Positions 1-10,241 of a stretch of DNA of 64,000 nt are shown here, in pieces. Made by a program: the position numbers and the translations under genes. Below the pieces are notes generated by a model. The model did not search any database. It was not told the DNA's origin and saw nothing but the letters and a program-made list of their open reading frames with translations. Positions within the stretch are counted from its first letter, which is position 1. Each line of letters starts with the position of its first letter. The DNA lies in assembly GCA_947179155.2 (NCBI GenBank), contig OX359287.1:902501-966500 (forward strand). Direction: 5' to 3'. Source of the stretch: Hedera helix. Its lineage: Eukaryota > Streptophyta > Magnoliopsida > Apiales > Araliaceae.

Positions 1-689
1 ACTTTTAGCTTGCATCTCATGATGATGGCTTGGTACTAGTGTTAATTAAAGTCATACTGCCAAACTACATCCAATTAATTAAGGTTTACGCAATCAAAGC
101 TGACCTTGCTAGCTAGTAGCCTACAATATATTTAACAAGTTTAATTAGTCACTGAAAGGGAACTAAAATGTTAATCAATAGCCTGCAGCCAACCTTATGA
201 CCACACACAAAAGTTCAAATGTGCTGATTGAACATAAACAATATTACTAGTGTCGTACTTCCTTACGTCAGTTCCTTTAAATAGCAGTTTAGAAGCTATC
301 CAGATTAGCAATATAGTATTAAACAAAAACGTTCGTACATCAAGAAAATGTTAATTAATGAGCCCACCCGCCCACCGGCTGACGTGCATTCAACTTCACT
401 TGTTAAAGCTAGCCCATATATATATCCTCTAATATTGTATGTATGGATTATTGATAAACAGATATATTGAAGCTGACCCATCCATAATTGGCCACTAATT
501 AGCTTATTATATTACTCACTGACATCAGCATCTTATCAGATTCAAGCATACTGATAATTAAAATAAAGATTCTATGGAACTTAATTTGTGGAATGGGGCT
601 TGATAATAGTGTGATCAAATAATTGCTCATTTATAGTTAGAAGTTGTTATGCTTTGGTAGCGGGAAGAAACGTAAATAAAGCTGCTTTT
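1..689. other. AT-rich intergenic DNA
   Basis: There is no reading frame of useful length, no convincing splice-linked exons and no RNA gene here. The composition is ordinary AT-rich plant intergenic sequence. Confidence 0.6.
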
Positions 690-895
690 GTTTTGAGAAA
701 ATTATGGTGAAGTTATTTAATAATTATGAATTATCGTCACGTGATACTCTAGATCATTAATATGTTATTATTTTAGTGTGTACATCAGGTTATTTCACTG
801 TATATACTAAAATAACAATATATAAATGATTTTAAGACATCACGTGACTATACTTCAGAACCATAAAATAATTTTTTGAAATTATGACTCTTTCC
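690..895. repeat. Imperfect foldback, MITE-like
   Basis: The two halves are imperfect reverse complements around an axis near 795. The left arm contains TCGTCACGTGAT and TTATTTTAGT; the right arm contains ACTAAAATAA and ATCACGTGAC. Size (about 200 bp), AT-richness and a short loop fit a MITE or an old foldback element. I could not find a clear target-site duplication, so the superfamily is open. Both arms carry a CACGTG core (G-box sequence). Confidence 0.45.
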
Positions 896-1226
896 ATGAT
901 AGTACAAATTTAAGTAATTGTGCTCAACGACAGAATGGCATAAATATTGGTTAATGACGATTAAAAATTCACAAATTTAGGTCATTGTGCTTACGGTTAG
1001 TCGGTCATTTATGTATGTATACTTGAATAAACACACGTGTTCAGACCTAGGGTGTAATGCTTTCCTTTTTGCACCAGTGTTCATGCAAGCATTTTACTAC
1101 TTTGTAATGCTAATATATACAAGTTTGATAACCGTGTGCAGCACGGATTAGTTTGTATTACAATTCTTTATAATATTGTATATCATAAGATTGCAGATAG
1201 TTATGTATTTGAAAGAAATTTTTTTC

Positions 1227-1826
1227 TTGAACTTCTATTATTTGAACAATGTAAAACTTGGGTAATAAGTATATAATGTAAAATTCAAAACTCAACTTAT
1301 TATATAATGTATGAAAGAAGAGTTTTCATAAATAGATTATGTACGACTTGAGACATTTTGTGCGTCAGCTACTTAGCTCTCATTCTTACATCGAATGGAG
1401 AAAATAAATGAGAAAAAAAATAAGTATATTAAACTCATTTGGTTGGTATCTCTTCTTCTTTTTTTGAACTTCTATCATCTGAACGATGTAAGACTTGAGT
1501 ACTAAGTATATAATGTAAAATTCAAAAGTCAGTTTGTTATATAATATACGAAGGAAGAGTTTTTCAAAAATAGACTATGTGAGACTTGAGGGATTTTGTG
1601 CATCAGCTACTTGGTTTTTCTTCTTGTTGTTTTTTTTTTTTTTTTTTTTTCTATTCAGAATCCTATATCGAATGAAGAAAGGAAATAATCGAGAGGAAAA
1701 TGAGTATATTAAACTCATTTAGTTGATATTTTTTTTTCTTTTCTATTCAGAGTCTTATATCAAATGGAGAAAAAAAATAAAAAGAAAAAGAATATATTAA
1801 ATTCATTTAGTTGGTATTTTTTTTTG
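1227..1826. repeat. Diverged tandem repeat, about 240-bp unit
   Basis: Copy 1 (about 1227-1463) and copy 2 (about 1464-1733) run in the same order through TTGAACTTCTAT, AAGTATATAATGTAAAATTC, TTTTGTGC.TCAGCTACTT and TATTAAACTCATTT. A partial third copy (about 1734-1826) holds only the end of the unit. Copies differ by substitutions and by the length of T and A runs. No coding potential is seen. Confidence 0.7.
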
Positions 1827-1832
1827 AAACTT

Positions 1833-1836
<4 letters not shown>

Positions 1837-1886
<50 letters not shown>
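1837..1886. repeat. (TA)25 microsatellite
   Basis: Uninterrupted TA dinucleotide run. Confidence 0.95.
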
Positions 1887-1888
<2 letters not shown>

Positions 1889-2200
1889 CATATATAATTA
1901 TTTCTTTTTTAGTTCATGGTTAGCTTCTCCTTCCTGTTTTTCTCCTAGTAACTTTAATCTTACGACAGAGTCATCGACGTAAGAATCAGATTCCCGAGTC
2001 AAATTAAATTTGGAATTTATTTTGCTGGTCTCAAAAACAGAACCATGCATGAATATAATTACCGGCCAAAGTCGGGTGAAATAATTGATGTGTCTCAACA
2101 GGCAGGCAACTGAAAATGAAGTCAAAGCTCAATTACTTAGACGATCGAACTGTCTCCAAAAAAATATTACTAATATATTGACCTGTGAATTGCACAAGCG

Positions 2201-2206
<6 letters not shown>

Positions 2207-2264
<58 letters not shown>

Positions 2265-2282
2265 ACACACACACACACACAC
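2207..2282. repeat. Compound (AT)n-(AC)n microsatellite
   Basis: An AT run (2207-2262) is followed directly by an AC run (2265-2282). Reading frames through it encode only poly-Tyr/Ile and are not genes. Confidence 0.95.
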
Positions 2283-4622
2283 GTGTAAGATACCATGTGG
2301 ATCCATCATGGATACTCGTATTCCCATTCCGATATTTACAAAGGAGATTCTAATTGCGCGCGATTATCCAAATATCTTAGATCTGCTCTTTTGGTAAATA
2401 ATACTCCTACTAAGAAAGAGCAATAACGAAGTAGCCAGCTAGGTTTCATTTACTAACATTTCCATATCTGGTAGGAGCAGTAATTGCAGAACGGATCAGA
2501 GGTTGTCTGATTGGTTCTACCTTGTAGCCCTCAAGAAGAAGAAGAACGTTAGCTCTGGTTAGGGTGCGTGCACTTATTAGATGTCATGCCATATCAGTAA
2601 TTATAAAAATAAAATAAAATAGTACTCGTTTCTTTTCTTTTTTTTTTTCATGAATCATTTTAGATTTTTTTTTAATATAAATCGTTTTATATATATTTAA
2701 AAAGAAATTAATTATTTTTTATTTTACTCTTAAAGATAAAATAATTAAGAGAGAGAAAAATGAGAGTAAATAATTAATGTACGAGTAATCATAAAATTTT
2801 AAATTAATATTAATTATCTAATATTAATATTAATAAAAAAATTTAATATATGTAATCTCTCTTAAACAACTTATATACTAAAAAGGAAAGGGTACGTTAA
2901 AAAGGACCATGCACCTCCCCAACAAGAAATAGGGAAAGAAGTTGCAGAGACGTGTGCGGATTCTATGGAGTTTCGATTCTATATTTAAAATTTCAATAAT
3001 TAATGCTTAATTTAATGACTAATGAATTCGGAAAATATATAGAGTGCTCGTCTGAATCACCACTGCACATCATACATCAGCAACTATTTTTTTTTATAAA
3101 GTCAGCTCTATTATTTTTGACAAATTCCTTCCTTATATACGTTGATACTATAAACAAATTAGTCGGTATCTCAAATTGTCATTTCAATGTACACCTGCAG
3201 GTTGAATCAAAGTAGCTACCTAGAAATCCATATAGCCACCCAAAGTCAATATCTATTAGTAGAAATATATATATATATATATATATATCCATTTGCAATA
3301 CAAGAAAAGTTTGTCTGGTCAATAGGGTTAATTAATTATAATATTCTGCAATTTTGTTGTGAACTAGCAAATAAGTAGGTTAACTACAATAGAGAAAGTG
3401 AGCATGAAGAAGGTGAGAAGATATAGATCGGTTCTCAACCAGTCAAGCCCCCCATTTATATGAAGCTCAGAAAAGTTACACATGTTGATGCAAATTGCTA
3501 CTACATGCATCAAACCAGATAAGTAAAGCCCTGGATAAGTTCATGAATAGATACATGTGTACACACACACATACATACATGTATATGCTCAAATTTGTAT
3601 GTACGTAATTCCATAGTTCATGAATAGATACACGTGTACACAGAAAATCAGTACAATTGGTAATAAAACATGGTACAAAAGAATCAATATATTTAACAAG
3701 TGAGATGATATAGGTTAGGCAGGAAAAAATCCCATTTAAATAGATGATATGTTAGTGGTAAACATTTGTTCATGAAACCGTGCGAGCACTTGTTGTAGTA
3801 CCGGAGAAGGACTGCATGCATAAGAAGCAATTAAGGTTGTCCCATGGAGAAAACGAAAAAATCGAGGATAGTTTTGTCTCACATGATTTCTTAGTTATTC
3901 AAGAGTACTTGCTCCATGCAACTTGAGAAGAATGCTCAAGAATGCACATGAGCTTAGCAAAAATATTTACTAAAATTAAAGGAGGAACTTCTGAGTGACA
4001 ATTGTATCAAGTCTTCTGTCTCCTACTTGAACAGAGTTACTTGGCATAAGATATTAAAAAAGGAAATAGCGAGTATTAGGTACAGAACTTACATGGTTGA
4101 ATGAAAAATATAAACACGTACAGACCATGAACTAGGAAAGTAAATCACAACCCTGAAAAACAAATAAAAAAGAAAAGTGATAGTTTACCTAGATTTTGCA
4201 TAAAGAAATCTTGTTAGATGTCAATTCATATGATAGAGTGCAGCAGATAACAAGAACCTGATGACTGATGACAGATCATACATAGTATGCTAAAATTATG
4301 TGAAGCTCATAAGCATATATATATATATATATATATGCCGAGTGACGGAACAACATAAATAAGGAAATAAAACACAAAAATCCATGTCAAAAGATTCACT
4401 AATGTCAGTACTTACTAAACTTTTCTATTGAAGATATAGCCGTAGTATAATAGTACAGACAAGTATATATAGTATTTATCCAATTAAGTTGTACATCAAA
4501 TGCGCATGCTCCCAATTTTGGAGCCATTAAGAAGCCTTCCCAATTCGTCAAGTATCAACTAATCTAAGGAGCACAAATGGATTATAATCAAAGGAGCACT
4601 AATCAAGAAGTTGATAATTTCC
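2283..4622. other. Intergenic DNA downstream of the zinc-finger gene
   Basis: No gene could be supported. It contains a very AT-rich block (about 2630-2880), AT runs at 3265-3288 and 4315-4336, and a short direct repeat (TTCATGAATAGATACA at about 3540 and 3617). The last few hundred bases should include the 3' untranslated region of the minus-strand gene ending at 4623. I could not fix a polyadenylation site. Confidence 0.55.
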
Positions 4623-5786
4623 TCACAGGCCCAACCTCAAGTCCAAAGACGGTCCGGAAGAAAAACAAGACGACAAGTGATCATCTTCAACAGGGGCAGG
4701 CAAGTTCAAGTTCAAGTCCAAGTCCAAGGCAGTAGCCTCCTCCTTTGTCCCAAATTGATTGGGGCCTCCTTGAGTGAGAGATGATGGATCATCCCCCTTC
4801 TCCCAATGGCACCTCTTGTGTCCACCCAAGGCTTGCCCACTCGAAAACACCCTTAAACAAATACTGCACTTGTGCCCAAATACCATCAACGACATCTTAT
4901 TATGATTATCCACATCAATATTATCCCCACAATCCTTGATGTTGATCACCTGATCCCCTTGATCACCAATGCTGTGCTCCTCCTCGCCGTCATTCCTAGT
5001 AATGGCGAAACAGCCCTTGACATTCTTGTGACTAGCCCTGTGACCCCCTAAAGCCTGGTGAGACCCAAACACTTTCTTGCAACTGGAGCACTCAAACCGA
5101 CAATATTTCACCCCAGAAGGACCAGCCCCATTTCCATCCATATGATCATCATTCAGAATATCCCCGTGACAACCCAAGGCGGCGGCACCTACATGATGAT
5201 GATGATGATCCCTAACAACAACACTGTCGGAATCCGGAAATCCATTATACCCAATTTTATTAGTAGTAGTAGTAGTAAGATGACTAGTAGAAGCAGCAGC
5301 AGGAACATTAGCCAACATTAACAAACAAGTAGCCACTTGGTGATCCTCTTCAGTTAGATCATCATCTGCAATGATACCAAGATTGGTATGGTCGCGCCTC
5401 AAATTGGGTGGAGGGTTAATGCCACGCCACTGGCGCTCCGGATGGCAGCGCATGTGGCCGAAAAGAGCCTTCAATGACCAGAACCTCTTGCCACACTCGC
5501 TGCAGGGCCTAGTAATCTTTGGAGCACTTGGGTCTGGTTTTTTCCCATAATTATTGTTACACTTTGGCTTCCCAAAATGAGGAGGAGAATTATCGTCGAC
5601 ATGATTAATTCTGATCAATTTGGTCCTCTTCTTTCTTGGGTTATTAATGTGGGGGTACTTTCTGGCAATTGCAGGGCTCTGTTGATCAGAGTAGTGAAAG
5701 CTCCCCAATATTTCCTGCGAATTTGGAGGGAAGTCTGGAGAAGAAGATGTAGTAGTAGTTGCAGAGGAGGAGTTGTTCATCATCAT
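4623..5786 (-). CDS. ZAT-like C2H2 zinc-finger repressor, three fingers, EAR motifs
   Basis: A 387-residue intronless protein, expected to be a nuclear DNA-binding transcriptional repressor. Three Cys2-His2 fingers are visible: finger 1 C95-C98-H111-H115 with the variant KALFGH core, finger 2 C233-C236-H249-H253 and finger 3 C307-C310-H323-H327, both with the plant-specific QALGGH core. A basic stretch PRKKRTK (50-56) is a likely nuclear signal. EEDHQVATCLLMLAN (146-160) is the leucine-rich box common in this class. LDLDLNLNLP (354-363) and the C-terminal LDLRLGL (381-387) are EAR-type motifs, known to recruit TOPLESS-class co-repressors. The sequence after finger 1, CHPERQWRGINPPP, is typical of the ZAT2/ZAT3-like branch (my recollection of the family). 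Low-complexity Ser/Thr tracts and His5 (194-198) are present. The start is the first of three consecutive ATGs, the only sensible N-terminus. Target genes cannot be read from sequence. Confidence 0.93.
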   Translation of the reverse strand: MMMNNSSSATTTTSSSPDFPPNSQEILGSFHYSDQQSPAIARKYPHINNPRKKRTKLIRINHVDDNSPPHFGKPKCNNNYGKKPDPSAPKITRPCSECGKRFWSLKALFGHMRCHPERQWRGINPPPNLRRDHTNLGIIADDDLTEEDHQVATCLLMLANVPAAASTSHLTTTTTNKIGYNGFPDSDSVVVRDHHHHHVGAAALGCHGDILNDDHMDGNGAGPSGVKYCRFECSSCKKVFGSHQALGGHRASHKNVKGCFAITRNDGEEEHSIGDQGDQVINIKDCGDNIDVDNHNKMSLMVFGHKCSICLRVFSSGQALGGHKRCHWEKGDDPSSLTQGGPNQFGTKEEATALDLDLNLNLPAPVEDDHLSSCFSSGPSLDLRLGL

Positions 5787-5873
5787 TCTTAATACTTAAA
5801 TGTGCCGGGCAGGTATCACAGAAGAAGAGATTTGGGGGGGAAAAAGTTTGAGAGAATGGTCATGGGGTTTCTT

Positions 5874-5953
5874 AAGTAGAGAGAGAGAGCGGTTACCATT
5901 CTGCAGGAGGGAGAAGTAGAGAGAGAGAGCGGTTACCATTCTGCAGAAGGGAG
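5874..5953. repeat. 40-bp tandem duplication upstream of the zinc-finger ORF
   Basis: Two 40-bp units (5874-5913 and 5914-5953) differ at one base (GCAGGAGGG versus GCAGAAGGG). Each carries a GA-dinucleotide run and GCGGTTACCATTCTGCAG. They lie 90-170 bp upstream of the start codon, so probably in the 5' untranslated region or core promoter of the minus-strand gene, where they read as CT-rich pyrimidine tracts. A further GA-rich stretch continues to about 5976. Confidence 0.85.
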
Positions 5954-5976
5954 GGAGAGAGGGAGAGAGAGAGAAA

Positions 5977-6318
5977 AAACAACACCCACTTCGAATTTGG
6001 GTAGTTATTTTCAGTTATCAATCTCTATCCCCTTCTCCTATTCCTCTAGATATTTTTGCGATTTTTGAGCTAGTATTCTCTGTACAAGCGCCTATTTTTA
6101 TTAGAATAAAGCCGTCAATCTAGAGCAATGCCCAACGTTGATAATCCCTGCATTCAAAAAACATTAAACTTTTTAAAAGTAAAAAAAAAAGTCCAAAATT
6201 CAACTTATTATCTGGTCTTCCATGATTTATACCTGTTTCACTTATTTGCAGTACTAAATAGATTTATATCTATAACAAACATTAAAATAAAGGACATAAT
6301 AATAATAATAATAATAAC

Positions 6319-6360
<42 letters not shown>

Positions 6361-6960
6361 TTTTGAAATTATAAAGATATATTTGTAATTGAATACTAGT
6401 ATTTAAATTTATGCGTAAATATTAGAATTATTCTACATTTAATTCTTCCAAATATTTATCATTTTACTAACCCTCCTCTTGTATTAAAATATTTTTGATT
6501 TTTTTTTTTTTAATAATGCAGTTGTTGAATTTGCCTTTCGTCCGTTAATTTCATCATGATGATCGTCTTTATTACATCGGGTGCACCAATTCAATTGGAT
6601 AGCAACAAGTACCACGGAATGGCAGCTTAGTTTGAGGGAGAAGAATACATACATACAATACGCTTGAACACGAATTCACCTGCACGCACGCACACACTAC
6701 TACTTGTTTTCCGGATAGAGTTAAAAGGAATTATCTTCTTTTCCTCGTACTAATCCTCTCAAATGTGAACATTGAAAAGACTCATTTACAAAATTGGCAC
6801 TTCAATTTATACCAAAATCTCAAGTTGCTCCCTGAATTTTCTCGAGACTTTCTTCCACATTTTTAGACTCTTGTGTTCAATTTGTTAACCAAATTTAAAA
6901 GGTGACGTGGAGCTTACAATCTCAATCGGACAAATACTGGAATGTACAAGAGGACAGAGA
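5977..6960. other. Intergenic/promoter region between the two minus-strand genes
   Basis: This should hold the promoter of the zinc-finger gene. I could not choose a TATA box with confidence. It also contains the AAT microsatellite at 6295-6361 and AT-rich sequence without coding potential. Confidence 0.5.
6295..6361. repeat. (AAT)n microsatellite
   Basis: About 22 AAT/ATA units with a single AAC interruption. Confidence 0.95.
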
Positions 6961-6961
6961 T

Positions 6962-6998
6962 GGGGGTAGGGTAGGGGAGGGGAGGGGAGGGGAGGGGG
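6962..6998 (+). other. G-rich tract, potential G-quadruplex
   Basis: Seven runs of three to five G separated by single A or TA. This exceeds the four-run minimum for an intramolecular quadruplex with one- to two-base loops. It lies about 230 bp past the stop codon of the minus-strand gene ending at 7230 and about 1.2 kb upstream of the zinc-finger gene. Confidence 0.7.
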
Positions 6999-7229
6999 AA
7001 GTTGAGTGGCAATTGCACTGGCCAAATTTAGAAATAAAGTATACATAAATTATACAATCAGTATAGTCACTGTCAAAAGGTTCACTGTTTGTAATAGACC
7101 TGAGGATTTAGCAGAAAATATAAACAGGAGGAGGAGGAGGGGCAGTACAGTAGATGATCACAAAAAAATATACCAGGGCAAAAGAATCCCCCCACAGGTT
7201 TACTTTGTGTATTTTCTGTCCGCTCACTT

Positions 7230-7321
7230 CTATGACTGGTCTTGCTGAGATGAGGATGCTCTAGAATTCTTTGGAAATTTTCCAAGGACATCCAAGCGCA
7301 CAACTCTTTGCCATTCTTTCC
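7230..7321 (-). CDS. Exon 4 (terminal coding exon) of the split gene
   Basis: The acceptor TTACAG ends at 7322. The first two bases complete the phase-1 Gly codon left by exon 3. It then encodes KEWQRVVRLDVLGKFPKNSR and a Ser/Gln-rich tail before TAG. The join to SLEEG across a 7.1-kb intron is supported by phase, splice consensus and a plausible helical continuation. The 3' untranslated region extends to lower coordinates. Confidence 0.78.
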
Positions 7322-10187
7322 CTGTAATAGACGAAAAACTACAAAACATTATCATCTGCTCGCCAAAAGTGAATAAACCTTATTCCAATAACAACATGCA
7401 CAACAATTGCTCTAATAAAACCTGTGCTACGTATTAACTGCAAGAAGACGGCCAGCCATTAAATAAAGACTACGCCCTCTTCCAATTTTAGTTGTTGCTG
7501 AGAATAATCATCAACGTTCTAAATTAGTGCTCTGTTTCTTGCTCAGTAGTAGTAGAAGTAATAATTTCCATGTTTTCATGACATTCCAAAGACAACCCAT
7601 CGCAAGATCCCATATCAGTTCACATAAGAAGTCTTGAACTTTTCTGATCAAGAATTATGATGAGATAATGATGGCAAAATGATTATATCACTACAGAGTT
7701 TCTCTAACGGGAATTCTTGTATTAACTTCTCGTGTTATGTCCTTGGAAATAAATGAAGAATACATGTTTGAATAACGATAGTAAGATCACCATTTCAATC
7801 CAAAACCCAAATACAGATAAATGCCAGCAACATATGAATTACTATCCAGTATTTATTTTACTTGTCAAAAACAATAATAAAATTTCCAGGTTTTTTTTTT
7901 CCGTTGCTCTCCTCCTTTCTCCAGGCAAAGCTATTATAGGGGATCCCAAAATTTGAATGAGAAGGTTGTCACTGTGTCAACTCTGTCGTCTTCACTTAAT
8001 TTCAGTCGGCCCAGGTTGTTATAACTTCAAATATGCATGCAAGTTTGGCCAGGTTGCTTAAGAGTGAAGACATGCTTCTGTTGGGTGTCAGTCCATATCG
8101 CTACATATTTTTGTAGATAATTATGCACTCGAACTAACTTCCATGATCAGAACAACGAATAATCCAAGAAAAAATAGAAAATCAAGAGTAGAAGAGGATA
8201 ACAATAATAGGAATAAGAAGCATATTCAACCAATTAAAAGATATCAATATCTATAAGTTTGCCATGATTATTAATAGCATTCCCTTTTTTTCACATATGA
8301 GACAAGAAAGGGAAATTCAAGCCATATAGATGGATCACAATACACATGATGTCTGTCAAAACAATAAGAAGACGGGTTGTGCACAGGTTAGGGTGGATAT
8401 ATGATTACAATTCTTTCTAGCAGAGGACTGGAATTTGTTACATAAATGAAATAGATTTTAAAGAGAACTTCTACCAGCAATATGTTTCAACCTGGGAACC
8501 ATATAAAACCTTCCAATAAAAGAAAGAATAGGGAACTATAGCAGGGAGAAGTTAGTTATTGTCAAGTAAGAATGAATCCTTGTACGTATCAAATTAAGTA
8601 CTATCGGAATTTATACACGAAGCCTTAGCCTCAAGAATAATATAAATAATATATTTTACAACAGATAACTTGTATACTGCATCCATGGATGCCAAAACAA
8701 GCCTATGCTATAGTCCCGGTAGATCAATCTATAGCTTCTATTTAAGAAAACCAGCTTCCATTTTAAAAATACAGCAAAAGTGTACAACTTTTTCAGAGTA
8801 AGAATAAATATTTGCTTGAAGCTATACCTACTAGAATGGTACTCAAAAAAGATAACTACTTTGTTGAGTATACATGAAGGTTTGCATAGGACATATTTGA
8901 CATAACTTTTTCCAATAATAAAGTTTAGTCTTTAAAGTTTAACACAGAAAAAAGACAATAACATAAAATCTAAGTTTAGTCTTTTTCCAATGCAAATCTT
9001 GACATTAATAGAAAATGTTAACAAAAAAAGATTACTCTTTTTTAGGATGGTGGGAGTACTATATATATAAGAAACTAAGAATATGCCAGAGTGGGTACCA
9101 GAATTTAATCCATAGTATACGTTGAAATGCCTATTTTTTATTGGAATCCCTCAAACCATACTAACAATTGTATATCCTTATATTAAAAAGTTACAATTAA
9201 TTGCAACTTTAGATAACATAATTAACTAAGTCTAAGCAAAACGGACTATTATAGGGGATTTGAATACAATATGGCATAAAGATGCCAACACAACATTACT
9301 TTGAGAAGCAGGATAACTATATATATATATATATAGTTATAGCAGTTCTCGTCGACCATACATATTCATTTCATAAGGTCCTCATTTTATCATACTTTTA
9401 TTTGATAGCACATTCCTTTTATTTCTTTTAGCTATCAAACTTACTTTATATTGAAGAAAATATATTTCATACATGTAGAACGTTGTTTTTTAAGTTATGG
9501 TTAGGTTGAAGAATTATCAAACATGTGTCCCAATGTACAGGTGGTAGTATTAATATCCACTACAGATACTTTGTTGTCTTAGAAGTATCCATACTCTAAT
9601 GGCTGCAAATATTACAACCTATTTTAATTATAATTGATGACGTATTAATCAATGAAATGAAACTAAAAATTTATTTTATTGTGCATTTATAAATAATCAT
9701 ATCAATATGTATGAAGTTGGAATTAAAGGGAAGCTCACTCGGGGGAATTGTTATACCAAGTGACTAACCTAGAAATAATAACAGGGATAACGATAAGATT
9801 GAAACCCTAAACCGATGACCCAATTAAAAGCATTAGGGTTTATAATTAAACAAATGCGTGGTAGAATAAATAAAATTCCAACGAAAGTCTAATGTGATGA
9901 TTTAATTAATCCAACAAGGACATTTGGTATTTATAACCCTAAATGTAGCATTAAACATGCTAGGATAAATTTTGAATACTAATCAATATTATGTGATTTA
10001 AAGGTATAGATTAAATACCTAGCTCATGGAATTAATTTAATAACCTATGGAATTAATGATGGGAGCCTAAATGAATTTAACTGAGAGCACAAGTGAATTT
10101 AATTGTTAGTCCAAGGAATTGAATTCCTAAAGCCCAAATGATGACCCAACCAAAAGTCAAAATTGGTCAATACTCATTCAAGTCGGT

Positions 10188-10241
<54 letters not shown>

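Noticed and set aside
1764..2397. Several short frames with poly Tyr-Ile tracts
   Set aside because: They are translations of TA microsatellites and have no other protein character.
5058..5792. Plus-strand frames over the zinc-finger gene
   Set aside because: They are antisense shadows of the C2H2 coding sequence.
7082..7303. 73-codon minus frame overlapping exon 4
   Set aside because: It is the wrong frame of a real exon; only the frame joining SLEEG to KEWQRV has a phase-correct junction.
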